In this document: positions 1-7,998 of the stretch, in pieces
Layout of the letters: every line of letters begins with the position of its first letter
Numbering within the stretch: the stretch's first letter is position 1
From: Nonomuraea guangzhouensis
GTDB lineage: Bacteria; Actinomycetota; Actinomycetes; Streptosporangiales; Streptosporangiaceae
Direction: 5' to 3'
Assembly (NCBI RefSeq): GCF_019396345.1
Contig: NZ_JAHKRM010000008.1
Location: 310,001 to 374,000 of the forward strand
DNA: 64,000 nucleotides
The notes under the pieces: model-generated
What the model was told of the DNA's origin: nothing
The model's database searches: none
What the model saw: only the letters and a program-made list of their open reading frames with translations
Program-made: the position numbers and the translations under genes

Positions 1-268
1 GCTGCGCGTACGACGGCTGGCTCTGGGCGGGTTGCCCGTACGCGGACTGCCCATATGTCGGCTGGCCGAACTGCTGCGTGGGGTTCGCCGGTGTGGCGGA
101 CCAGTCGGGACTCGACTGCTGCTGCGGTCCGGAAGGCGGTTGCTGTTGCGCTGGCGTCCCCTGCTCCAGCGGGTGGGTGGCGTCCGTCCACTGGCCGCCG
201 TCCCACCAACGGAGTTGGGGCGATCCGTACGGGTCGGGGTACCAGCCCGCGGGGGTCTGCGTGGTCAT
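1..268 (-). CDS. DUF2510 domain protein, 3' end cut by window edge
   Basis: The minus strand opens with an ATG at 268 and stays open to the window edge, so only the N-terminal ~89 residues are visible. They begin with the DUF2510 signature: WYPDPYG, then LRWWDGGQWT, ending near residue 30. A Gln/Pro/Ser/Tyr-rich low-complexity linker follows (repeated QPxYGQ-type units). In actinomycetes DUF2510 usually sits at the cytoplasmic N-terminus of membrane proteins with a Pro/Gln linker; the transmembrane part would lie beyond the window. It is downstream of three kinase-family genes on the same strand (50 bp from the nearest), so it may be co-transcribed with them. The domain call is firm; the role is unknown. 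Confidence 0.8.
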   Translation of the reverse strand, partial: MTTQTPAGWYPDPYGSPQLRWWDGGQWTDATHPLEQGTPAQQQPPSGPQQQSSPDWSATPANPTQQFGQPTYGQSAYGQPAQSQPSYAQ

Positions 269-317
269 ATTCGTCAGCGTAGTAACAACAGCTTTGATAT
301 GCATTGCTGGCTCGGCT

Positions 318-1664
318 TCAGCACTTGTACGTGAAGCTCGCCTTGTCGGTCTTGAGAGGGCCGGGAGACAGCACCCGCAGGGTTGCCGTGGCCTTGACGG
401 TGCTCTTGCCCTTGAGCGTCCATCGGAGCGGCACGCTGTAGGCGGTCTGGTCGGAGGTCGTGCGGAGTGTCTGCTTGACGACCTCCTTGTCCAGGTTCTT
501 GCGCCACTCGTAGGTGATCTCGCCGGCCTCACCGTTCGTGACGATCTTGCCTGTGACGACGACGGCGCTGTTGCAGCCCTGGGTCTTCTTCGGCGCGACG
601 ACGTCGATCGACGTGATCGCCAGGTCCGGGGCGGCGCCCAGCTTGAGCCAGGCGATGATCGCCCCGCCCATGATGATCGCGAACACCGTCGCCGCGAGGA
701 TGGTCCGCCACCGCCTCGCCCGCGCCGCCCTGGCCGGTCTGCCGCCGCCGTGCTGGACCGTTCCGACCTGGTCCCGGCCCTCCCGCCAGATCCGTTCGGC
801 CGTGGTGCCGGCCTGCGGCGACTGCGTGCTCACTCCCGGCCCGAAGTGCACCTGCGCCTGATGAGGGCTGGGGACGGCGAGCAACGTGACGATGTCACCC
901 TCGTCGAGCGGCGGCTGCGTCTCCACGGGCGGATGCGCGAACGCCGACCTGCCCCGGGCCGCCTGCGCCAGCCGGTCGTGCCTGATCGCCCCGCCCGGCA
1001 GTGCCGCGGGCTCGGAGAGCACGACGGACTTGGCGGCGCCCAGGCCGTGCGTGCTCACGATGACCGCGGCCCGCTCGAAGAGGGCCGCCGCCCGCGGGGC
1101 GCTCCGCAGGACCGAGGCGGCCAGCGCCCGCGCCAGCGACGCCCACGCCGCCGCGTCCCGCTCCGGCGGGGAGACCTGCCCGCGGATGGCGTCGGACAGG
1201 CCGCGTTCCGACAGCAGCGCCGCGCCTTCGGCGGTGATGACCACGGTGCCGGGATGCACCGAACCGTGGGTGACCCCGGCCGCGTGCAGCGCGAGGAGGG
1301 TCTGCGCCGTCTCCGTCAGTACGGCCGCCGCGCCGCCCGCGTCGATCGGCCCGGCGGCCAGCAGGTCCGACAGCGTCGGGCTGACGGCCTGCGCGGTGAG
1401 CAGCCAGACCTGATCGCCCGCCGCCACGACGTCGGCCACGGGGATCAGCCCGGTCAGCCCGCCCAGGACGAGCCGCTGGTCCGTCAGCACCGTCGCCACG
1501 ACGCGCTCACGCACACCGGGCAGCCCGATGATCTTCGGGTCGAACAGCAGGGCTCCGGCCCTGCGCCCGTCAGGTGAGATCGCGTCGATCCAGTTGCCCA
1601 GCTCGGTGATCCAGGTGTTCTCGGTGAGCCGGAAGCCGGCGATACCGTGTCTCGGGTTTTCCAT
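318..1664 (-). CDS. Membrane-anchored pseudokinase with extracytoplasmic domain
   Basis: This 448-aa protein has a degenerate Ser/Thr-kinase-like N-terminal half. The catalytic-loop equivalent reads THGSVHPGTVVI around residue 132, where active kinases have HRDxKPxN, so the catalytic Asp is lost; no glycine loop or DFG is recognisable. One transmembrane segment lies at about 321-340 after an Arg-rich stretch (ARRWR). The C-terminal ~105 residues form an outside domain with two Cys (about 362 and the last residue) that resembles the repeats in the kinase encoded at 3429. A run of Gs sits 9 nt before the ATG. It lies 24 bp downstream of an active-looking kinase, so a regulatory or scaffold partner role is my inference. 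Confidence 0.75.
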   Translation of the reverse strand: MENPRHGIAGFRLTENTWITELGNWIDAISPDGRRAGALLFDPKIIGLPGVRERVVATVLTDQRLVLGGLTGLIPVADVVAAGDQVWLLTAQAVSPTLSDLLAAGPIDAGGAAAVLTETAQTLLALHAAGVTHGSVHPGTVVITAEGAALLSERGLSDAIRGQVSPPERDAAAWASLARALAASVLRSAPRAAALFERAAVIVSTHGLGAAKSVVLSEPAALPGGAIRHDRLAQAARGRSAFAHPPVETQPPLDEGDIVTLLAVPSPHQAQVHFGPGVSTQSPQAGTTAERIWREGRDQVGTVQHGGGRPARAARARRWRTILAATVFAIIMGGAIIAWLKLGAAPDLAITSIDVVAPKKTQGCNSAVVVTGKIVTNGEAGEITYEWRKNLDKEVVKQTLRTTSDQTAYSVPLRWTLKGKSTVKATATLRVLSPGPLKTDKASFTYKC

Positions 1665-1688
1665 CGCCGTATGCCCCCCGACGCCTTT

Positions 1689-3317
1689 CTAGCGCTTCCT
1701 CCGGTGTCGCCCCGCCATACGGCGCTTTACCGCAAGTGTGACGGGAAGCGCGCCGGACGTCACCAGTACGAGCCCCAGGAGCGCCCCGCCCTCCGGTGCC
1801 GGTGTGTACGCCGACCCGCTGTTCTCACCACCCTCGGGGGAGGGCCTCGGCGACTGGGAGCTGGGCTCCGGGCTGCTCAGGGTACGCGTCGGCCTGGCGG
1901 TCGGGGGCGCGGTCGTGGGCGGCTTCGTGGGCTGCTTCGCGGTGGACGTGGCCACCGCCGGTTGGTCGTCGACCTTGCTGGTGATCTCGGAGTCGGCCGG
2001 CTCGGTCGGCGGCGCGGTCTTGACGACGGCCTTGGTGGCGGTCTTCGAAGGTCTGGGCTTCGGAGTCCTGGTGATCGTCCGGGTCGGTGTGGGCGTCGGC
2101 CTGCGGCTGGAGACGGGCGGCGGCGCGGTGGTCTTCGAGGTCGAGGGCGTCGGCTCCGGCGTGGTCTCCTCGACCGTGGGAGTGGGCTCCTCGGAAGGCT
2201 CCTCGTCCTCGGACGCGGCGGACGGCGCCGGCTCCGAGGTGGAGGGGGTCACCTGCGTGGTCCGCGCCTGCAGGGCGGGCTCGCCGGATGCGGTCTTCAC
2301 CAGGACGAGCGCGATGCCGATCAGCAGGCCGGTGCAGGCGGCGCCGATGAGGATCTTCGTGGAGCGCTTGCCGAGCACCTTGCCCGGCTCGGCGAACTGG
2401 TTCTCGGCGAGCGAGGTCTGCCCCTCAGCGGGAGCCTCCGGCGGGCTGGGGAACAGCATCAGCAGCAGGCCGGACAGCCGGGCCAGGCGGTGCTTGCCGC
2501 GCTCCTCCCAATCGGACCCGTACGCCCTGGCCGCGACCGCCTCGAGTTCCGTCAGGAACGCCTCGGCCGACGATGGGCGATCGACGGGGTTCTTGGCCAG
2601 GCCGCGCTCGACCAGGTTCCGCAGCGGCCCGGGAACCTCCTCGATGGGCGGTGGCGAGCTCTGGTGCTGGCGGGCCAGCGCCGCGAGGTGGGGCGAGCGG
2701 AAGGGGCGGGCGCCCGTCAGGCACTCGAAGAACACGACGGTGGCGGCGTACACGTCGGTGGTGGGCGCGGCGGAGGCGCCCGACCACTGCTCGGGCGCCA
2801 TGTACGGCGGGGTGCCGGCGGCGCTGGCGTCCTCGCCGTTCCTGACCGCGATGCCGAAGTCGACGAGCTTGCTGGAGCCGTCGCCCTGGACCATGACGTT
2901 CTCGGGCTTGAAGTCGCGGTGCACGACACCGATCGCGTGGGCCGCGGCCAGACCTTGGAGCGAGCCCTTGAGCACCAGCAGCGCGGCCTCCGGGCCCGTG
3001 GGGCCCTCCGACCTGAGCAGTTCCCGCAGCGAGACGCCGTTGACGAGCTCCATGACGATGGCCGCGCCCGCGCCTGCCTCGACGTATTCGATCAGGCGGG
3101 CGTTGTGCGGGCTGCGCATGGTGCCCAGCAGCCTGGCCTCGTGCCTGAACCGGGCCACGAAGCCGACGTCGGACCGCAGCTCCTCGGAGAGGTACTTGAC
3201 GGCCACCTCCACGCCGTCATGGTCCCGCCGGGCCAGCACGACCCGCCCGGCCGATCCGGCGCCAAGCTCGCGAATCTCGGTATAACCCGGGACCCTCCAC
3301 CGGCCATCGTCGTACAT
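1689..3317 (-). CDS. Membrane Ser/Thr protein kinase (PknB-type, active-site intact)
   Basis: This is a 542-aa eukaryotic-like Ser/Thr kinase. The glycine loop is LGAGSAGRVVLA (about 18-29), the ATP-anchoring Lys is K41 in VAVK, the catalytic loop is HRDFKPEN (133-140) and DFG starts at D153. GTPPYMAPE marks the activation-loop end. A transmembrane helix (about 322-340) leads to a long Thr/Pro/Ser-rich outer stalk. Unusually, the protein ends with a second hydrophobic stretch (about 509-530) and a basic tail (KRRMAGRHRRKR), so both ends may be cytoplasmic, or the tail acts as a wall or membrane anchor. AGGAGA lies 4 nt before the ATG. It is followed within 24 bp by the pseudokinase gene. Confidence 0.9.
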   Translation of the reverse strand: MYDDGRWRVPGYTEIRELGAGSAGRVVLARRDHDGVEVAVKYLSEELRSDVGFVARFRHEARLLGTMRSPHNARLIEYVEAGAGAAIVMELVNGVSLRELLRSEGPTGPEAALLVLKGSLQGLAAAHAIGVVHRDFKPENVMVQGDGSSKLVDFGIAVRNGEDASAAGTPPYMAPEQWSGASAAPTTDVYAATVVFFECLTGARPFRSPHLAALARQHQSSPPPIEEVPGPLRNLVERGLAKNPVDRPSSAEAFLTELEAVAARAYGSDWEERGKHRLARLSGLLLMLFPSPPEAPAEGQTSLAENQFAEPGKVLGKRSTKILIGAACTGLLIGIALVLVKTASGEPALQARTTQVTPSTSEPAPSAASEDEEPSEEPTPTVEETTPEPTPSTSKTTAPPPVSSRRPTPTPTRTITRTPKPRPSKTATKAVVKTAPPTEPADSEITSKVDDQPAVATSTAKQPTKPPTTAPPTARPTRTLSSPEPSSQSPRPSPEGGENSGSAYTPAPEGGALLGLVLVTSGALPVTLAVKRRMAGRHRRKR

Positions 3318-3402
3318 GCGGTCTCCTCTGGAGTCCTCTGGGCCCCCACGCTCATCAGACGGACCGTAGCTTAACCGGACGTAACCGCTTTCTCACGCGT
3401 TA

Positions 3403-3428
3403 TCTCCAGACCGTGATGAATCTGGAGG
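3403..3428 (-). terminator. Candidate terminator after the 3429-5816 kinase gene
   Basis: CTCCAGA (3404-3410) and TCTGGAG (3421-3427) form a perfect 7-bp stem with a 10-nt loop directly after the stop codon of the upstream kinase. There is no U-run. It is a modest hairpin, so termination is only likely. Confidence 0.4.
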
Positions 3429-5816
3429 TCAGCCGATGGTTCCGGAGTCGTCGGACGACGGGGTGTCAGGAGCGGGGGTGTCCGGAGTGTCCGGGTTCTT
3501 CGGCTCGTCGGTGTCGGTGTCGTCGTCGTCCTTCGGTGGGTCCTCCTGACAGGCCGCGGTCGTGCCGCCCGAGCTGTCGCCGCCGCCGGCCGCGCTGGGC
3601 CGGGTGGCGGCCGTCACGAGCCAGGACGTCCCGCAGGGCACCTTGTCGAAGGTGAAGCTCACGGTCCTGGTGTAGGAGGTCTGGCCGGACAGGGTCAGGG
3701 TCTCGGTGTGCGCGATCCGGCCGCCGAGGGAGAAGGAGACGGCGAGCCGTACCGGCTGGTCGTTGCCGGTGGTCACCGAGACGACGGCGGTGGCCGCGCC
3801 GCGCGGGCTGAGCGAGGCCCGCACGATCGACACCTTCCGTACGCTCGGCGGGCAGGTCACCCTGGTCCGGGCGGTGGCCGTCCGGTTGCCGGCGCGGACC
3901 ACCACGGAGACGGTGGAGTCACACGGGCGGGACCTGAAGGCGTGGGCGAACGTCCGCGAGTAGGCCGTCCGGCCGGACAGGGTGGCCGAGCGGGTGCCGA
4001 CCTGGTCGCCGTTCAGCGCGAACGCGGCCTCCACGGGCACCTCGGCGGTGCCGCTGGTGGTCACCCTGACCTGGGCCTGAGCCGTACGGCCCGGCGAGGC
4101 GGCCAGGTCGAGCGACACCCGCAGGCCCGTCACCCGGGTGGGACAGGGCGGCACGTTCACCGTGGCGGTCCGCGCCCCGCCGGGAGCGGCGGGGGAGGTG
4201 GTGACGGTCAGCGTGACGCTCTTGCCGCACGGGCGCTCGTCCATGGTGAAGCTGAGCGAGCGGTCATAGGACCGGCCGCCGGTCAGCCGCAGGGTCTGGC
4301 TGTGGACGGGGGCGCCGGCCACGGTCCAGGCGGCGGTCGCGGTGACCGGTCCCGTGCCGGTGGTCAGGACGGAGAGCGAGGAGCCGGCCACGTTGTCGTC
4401 GTCGATCGTCAGCCCGCCGAGCGTGAGCCCCGCGACGGAGGTCACCGGCTGCGGCGTCACCGTCGGCGTGGTCACGGTGACCACGGGCGTCGGCGTGGTG
4501 GTCTTGGGCGTCTTCGTGGGGGTGGGCTTGCTCGTCTTGGGCGTCTTGGTAGGGGTCGGTTCAGCCGGCTTGGTAACCGAAGGGGTGCTCGGCGGCGTGG
4601 TGGCCACCACGGGCTCGGCGGTCTTCCGCTCGGGGCTGTGGGACGGCACGGCCAGCGGGGACGGATCGCCGCCGCTGGGCAGCTCGGCCGGGGGCTCCTG
4701 GCTCACCGCGACCGGCGTGGCTGGCGGGGCCTGCTCGGCCGGCCCCTGCGACTGCGAGGGCCCCACCAGGGCCACGTCGATGGGCGTCGTCCCCCGATCG
4801 CGGCTCGACAGCGCGACGATCACCGCGATGGTCGCGACCGCGACCAGCCCCACGCCCATGCCCAGCCGCACCGAGTGCCGCTTGGCCGTCCGGAGCGTCG
4901 AGCGGAAGACGGTCTGCGCCAGCGAGGTCGTGACCTCGGCGGGCGGCGTCTGCGGTACGGGCAGGAGCAGGGCGAGCAGGGCCACCAGCGCGGCCAGCCG
5001 CCGCCTGCCGCGCTCCTCCCAGTCCTCGCCGTACGCGGCCCGCGCCGTCGCCTCCAGTTCGATGACGAACGCGTCGGCGCTGACCGGCCGGGCGGCCGGG
5101 TCCTTGGCCAGCCCGCGCGTGATCAGCTCGCGTACCGGCTCGGGGGCGTCGTGGACCGGGATCGGCGCGTGCATGTGCTGGTAACCGAGCACGCTCGGCT
5201 CGGTCGACCGGTACGGCCGGTGCCCGGTCAGGCACTCGAAGAACACCGCCGTCGCCGCGTACACGTCGGTGGCGGGGGAGGCGGGCGCGTTCTCCCACAG
5301 CTCGGGCGCCATGTACGGGGGCGTGCCCTCGGGACGCGAGGCGGTCCCCTGGTGGACGGCGATGCCGAAGTCGACCAGTTTGCTGACGCCGTCGTCGCGG
5401 ACGATCACGTTCTCGGGCTTGTAGTCCTTGTGCACCAGGCCGTGCGAGTGTGCCCTGGCCAGGCCGAGCAGCGAGCCCTTGAGGACGACCAGGGCCGCCT
5501 CCGGCCCCGTCGTCCCGTGCTCGCGCAGCAGCGCCCGCAGGGACACGCCGTTGACCAGCTCCATCACGATGGCCGCGCCGTAGCCGTCCTGGATGTACTC
5601 CCACAGGGTGGCGATGTGCTGGTCGCGCAGCGTGGTCAGCAGCCGCGCCTCCGACTGGAACCGGGCGAGGGCCACCGGATCGCTCAGTAACCTCTGCGAG
5701 AGGTACTTGATCGCGACCTTGACGCCCGTCTCATCGTGCACCGCCAGCACGACCCGGCCGCTGCCGCCCGCCCCGAGCTGCTTGATTTCCGTATAACCAG
5801 GAGCGTTCCACTCCAT
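3429..5816 (-). CDS. Membrane Ser/Thr protein kinase with triple extracytoplasmic repeats
   Basis: This is a ~795-aa kinase. It has a glycine loop (LGAGGSGRVVLA), a VAIK lysine at about 37, the catalytic loop HKDYKPEN at about 129 (Lys replaces the usual Arg, a non-RD kinase) and DFG at about 149. The transmembrane segment is at about 318-338. Outside, a Thr/Pro/Lys stalk with repeated TPTKTPKT leads to three ~95-aa beta-rich repeats. Each repeat contains a conserved Cys pair and a TLSGxTxYxRTxxF-type segment, and an acidic tail (DDDDTDTDEPKN) follows. ATG 5816 is preferred because GGGGG lies 6 nt upstream; ATG 5822 is two codons earlier. The catalytic half is very like the kinase at 1689 (both carry GYTEI near the start and a DWEERG juxtamembrane block), indicating duplication. 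Confidence 0.9.
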   Translation of the reverse strand: MEWNAPGYTEIKQLGAGGSGRVVLAVHDETGVKVAIKYLSQRLLSDPVALARFQSEARLLTTLRDQHIATLWEYIQDGYGAAIVMELVNGVSLRALLREHGTTGPEAALVVLKGSLLGLARAHSHGLVHKDYKPENVIVRDDGVSKLVDFGIAVHQGTASRPEGTPPYMAPELWENAPASPATDVYAATAVFFECLTGHRPYRSTEPSVLGYQHMHAPIPVHDAPEPVRELITRGLAKDPAARPVSADAFVIELEATARAAYGEDWEERGRRRLAALVALLALLLPVPQTPPAEVTTSLAQTVFRSTLRTAKRHSVRLGMGVGLVAVATIAVIVALSSRDRGTTPIDVALVGPSQSQGPAEQAPPATPVAVSQEPPAELPSGGDPSPLAVPSHSPERKTAEPVVATTPPSTPSVTKPAEPTPTKTPKTSKPTPTKTPKTTTPTPVVTVTTPTVTPQPVTSVAGLTLGGLTIDDDNVAGSSLSVLTTGTGPVTATAAWTVAGAPVHSQTLRLTGGRSYDRSLSFTMDERPCGKSVTLTVTTSPAAPGGARTATVNVPPCPTRVTGLRVSLDLAASPGRTAQAQVRVTTSGTAEVPVEAAFALNGDQVGTRSATLSGRTAYSRTFAHAFRSRPCDSTVSVVVRAGNRTATARTRVTCPPSVRKVSIVRASLSPRGAATAVVSVTTGNDQPVRLAVSFSLGGRIAHTETLTLSGQTSYTRTVSFTFDKVPCGTSWLVTAATRPSAAGGGDSSGGTTAACQEDPPKDDDDTDTDEPKNPDTPDTPAPDTPSSDDSGTIG

Positions 5817-5826
5817 CGCCATCCCC

Positions 5827-5851
5827 CATCAGGAGTAGGGCCCACCTGATG
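5827..5851. promoter_or_regulatory. Inverted repeat upstream of kinase gene
   Basis: CATCAGG (5827-5833) and CCTGATG (5845-5851) form a perfect 7-bp inverted repeat with an 11-bp spacer immediately upstream of the kinase start. It could be an operator or a short 5' hairpin. No regulator can be named. Confidence 0.3.
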
Positions 5852-5902
5852 AGACGCGTGATCAAGGAGAGAAGTTTGCCAGGTGGTTCCTGATTTATGG
5901 AA

Positions 5903-6541
5903 CTACTCCCGGCCGCGGATGTGAACAGGTACGTCGATACCTTCTGGGAGTGCCGGATCCGGCACGGGCTCGCCCCAGGACGTCACCAGCGGCAGCACCC
6001 CGGCCCAGACGGGCAGCGCGTAGTCGTCCTCCTCGTCCATGGGCCCGCCGCGCCGCATCTTCACCGACGCCTCTTCGAGCGACAGGGCCAGCACGGCGGT
6101 CGCGGCCAGCTCCTTGGGCGACGGCTTCCTGACGTAGTCCCATTGGCCGGGCGCGAGCTGCTCGGACAGGACGCGGAGCCCGGTCAGCCGCTCCTCCGGG
6201 TCGGTCAGCAGTCTGGCGTGGCCGTAGATGATCGCGGAGCGGTAGTTGACGGAGTGGTGGAAGATCGACCGGGCCAGCACGATGCCGTCGACGTGGGTGA
6301 CGGTGACGCACACCTCCGCGCCGTTGCCCGCGCGCAGCGACCGCGCCCCGGTGGAGCCGTGCAGGTAGAGGGTCTCGCCCAGGCGCCCGTATCCGGTGGG
6401 CACCACCATGGGGTGGCCGTCGACCACCACACCCAGATGGCAGAACAGCCCGGTGTCGAGCACCTCGTACAGGTCGTTCCTGTCGTTGCTGCCACGGTGC
6501 TTCTCGCGGCCGAGCGTTGTGCGGGGTGTGGTGGAGAGCAT
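5903..6541 (-). CDS. Pyridoxamine 5'-phosphate oxidase-like flavin-binding protein
   Basis: This 212-aa protein has the split-barrel fold pattern of PNPOx-like/NimA-type proteins. An early DTGLFCHLGVVVDGHPMVVPT segment is followed by a GETLYLHGSTGARS block (typical flavin phosphate-binding region) and then VCVTVTHVDGIVLARS. FMN or F420 could be the cofactor; oxidase activity is not certain for this branch. It is divergent from a PdxR-like MocR regulator only ~70 bp away, and vitamin B6-type operator motifs lie between them, so control by that regulator is likely. No Shine-Dalgarno is visible, but TACCGT sits 6 nt before the ATG, which fits a leaderless transcript. Confidence 0.85.
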   Translation of the reverse strand: MLSTTPRTTLGREKHRGSNDRNDLYEVLDTGLFCHLGVVVDGHPMVVPTGYGRLGETLYLHGSTGARSLRAGNGAEVCVTVTHVDGIVLARSIFHHSVNYRSAIIYGHARLLTDPEERLTGLRVLSEQLAPGQWDYVRKPSPKELAATAVLALSLEEASVKMRRGGPMDEEDDYALPVWAGVLPLVTSWGEPVPDPALPEGIDVPVHIRGRE

Positions 6542-6558
6542 GCGACCACGGTAATGAG

Positions 6559-6611
6559 AAAGTGGACATAGCCTGTATGGCCACTAATGCCCGCTTCCCG
6601 GAGACCACTTT
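6559..6611. promoter_or_regulatory. Predicted PdxR/MocR operator region
   Basis: AAAGTGGACATA (6559-6570) reads on the plus strand and AAAGTGGTCT (6611-6602) on the minus strand. Both match the actinobacterial PdxR motif AAAGTGGW(T)CTA known from Corynebacterium glutamicum. A wider inverted repeat, AGTGGACATA (6561-6570) and TATGGCCACT (6576-6585), has 9 of 10 pairs with a 5-bp spacer. TAGCCT (6569-6574) could be the -10 of the regulator gene and TACCGT on the minus strand (6553-6548) the -10 of the flavoprotein gene, so the sites overlap both promoters. Confidence 0.6.
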
Positions 6612-6612
6612 C

Positions 6613-7998
6613 GTGCGTACCCTCGTCGACCTGCCCATATCCCTGTCCAGGGAGTCGGCCGTCCCGCTCTCGGCACAGCTCACCGGGTGGCTGCGCCGGG
6701 CCATGCTCGCGGGCACGCTCGCGCCGGGGGAGCGGCTGCCGTCCTCGCGCGGGCTCGCCGGCCAGCTGCGGGTGAGCAGGACCGTGGTCACGGAGGCGTA
6801 CCAGCAGCTGTATGCCGAAGGGTGGCTGGAGGGGCGGCACGGCTCCGGCACGTTCGTGGCCGCGCTGGAGGCGTCCCATCTCGCCGTCGAGGCGCCGCCC
6901 GCCCCAGAGCCGCCGCCTCGCCCACCGGCCCAGCGGACGATCGACCTGACCCCCGGCACGCCCTGGGTGCGCGACTACGACCACGCCGCCTGGAAGCGGG
7001 CCTGGCGCAAGGCCGCCGACCTGCCTCCGGGTGACTCCCCGGACCCGTACGGCCTGCCGTACCTGCGCGAACTGCTCGCCGACCACCTGCGGCGGGCCAG
7101 GGCCGTGACCGTCGGCCCCGAGAACGTCCTGGTCACCAGGGGCACCGGCAACGGCCTCGACCTGTGCGCGCTGGCCCTGCTCGGCGAGGGCGGCCGGGCG
7201 GGCGTCGAGGACCCCGGGTATCACGTGGCGCGTACGGTGTTCGCGGCCAGGGGCGCGAAGGTCGTGCCGTGCCCGGTCGACGAGGACGGCGTGATCGTCG
7301 AGGCGCTCCCCGGCGACCTCCGCGTCCTCTACACCACGCCCGCCCACCAGTACCCGCTCGGCGGCCGCCTGCCCATCCCACGCAGGGAACGGCTGCTCGC
7401 CTGGGCCAGAAGCACCGGCGCGATCATCGTGGAGGACGACTACGACGCCGAGTTCCGCTACGACGTCGCGCCCCTGCCCGCCCTCTACGGCCTCGACCCG
7501 TCGCGCGTCGTCCTGCTCGGCACGCTCTCGAAGACCCTCGCCCCCGACGTCGGCGTCGGCTGGCTGGTCGGCTCACCCGAACTGCTCGACCGGATCGCCG
7601 CCATCCGCCTCTCCCTGTCGGACCGCACCAGCGGCCCGGTCCAGCAGGCCGTCGCGACCCTCCTGGAGCGCGGTGACCTGGACCGCCACCTGCGCCGGAT
7701 GCGCCTGGAGTACGCCCGCAGGCGCGGCGCGATCGTCGAGATCCTCGGCCCGCTCTGCCGCCTGCGCGGCGACACGGCCGGCCTGCACGTGCTGGCGGAG
7801 CTGCCCCGCGACACCGTCCCCGGGCTGGTCGCCGCCGCGCGGGAGAAGGGCGTGCTGCTCGACTCCACGGCCCGCCACCACTACGGCTCCGAACGCCTGC
7901 ACGGCCTGGTGATCGGGTACGGCTCGGCCACGCTGGCCGACGTCAGGCACGGCTGCCGGATCGTGGCCGGCCTGATGTGCTCAGCCCTGAATGAGTAG
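6613..7998 (+). CDS. MocR-family regulator, PdxR-like (GntR HTH + aminotransferase domain)
   Basis: The ~461-aa protein has an N-terminal GntR-type winged helix (PLSAQLTGWLRRAM, then LPSSRGLA and VSRTVVTEAYQQL) followed by a fold-type I aminotransferase-like domain. The PLP-binding Lys is in LLGTLSKTLAPDVG and the HQYPLGG and EDDYDAEFRY blocks are typical of MocR proteins. Such regulators sense PLP and often control B6 metabolism. GTG 6613 is preferred: GGAG at 6600-6603 lies 9 nt upstream and a TAGCCT -10 lies ~44 bp upstream. ATG 6577 would put the start inside the operator, with no ribosome site. It probably regulates itself and the divergent PNPOx-like gene. Confidence 0.88.
   Translation: MRTLVDLPISLSRESAVPLSAQLTGWLRRAMLAGTLAPGERLPSSRGLAGQLRVSRTVVTEAYQQLYAEGWLEGRHGSGTFVAALEASHLAVEAPPAPEPPPRPPAQRTIDLTPGTPWVRDYDHAAWKRAWRKAADLPPGDSPDPYGLPYLRELLADHLRRARAVTVGPENVLVTRGTGNGLDLCALALLGEGGRAGVEDPGYHVARTVFAARGAKVVPCPVDEDGVIVEALPGDLRVLYTTPAHQYPLGGRLPIPRRERLLAWARSTGAIIVEDDYDAEFRYDVAPLPALYGLDPSRVVLLGTLSKTLAPDVGVGWLVGSPELLDRIAAIRLSLSDRTSGPVQQAVATLLERGDLDRHLRRMRLEYARRRGAIVEILGPLCRLRGDTAGLHVLAELPRDTVPGLVAAAREKGVLLDSTARHHYGSERLHGLVIGYGSATLADVRHGCRIVAGLMCSALNE

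Noticed and set aside
78..1577. Long plus-strand open frame opposite the pseudokinase
   Set aside because: Arg/Gly-rich shadow of the minus-strand gene; the minus frame has proper domain, helix and ribosome site.
1647..3374. 575-codon plus-strand frame opposite the kinase
   Set aside because: Composition (Gly, Arg, Leu runs) is typical of the complement of GC-rich coding DNA; the minus-strand kinase motifs are unambiguous.
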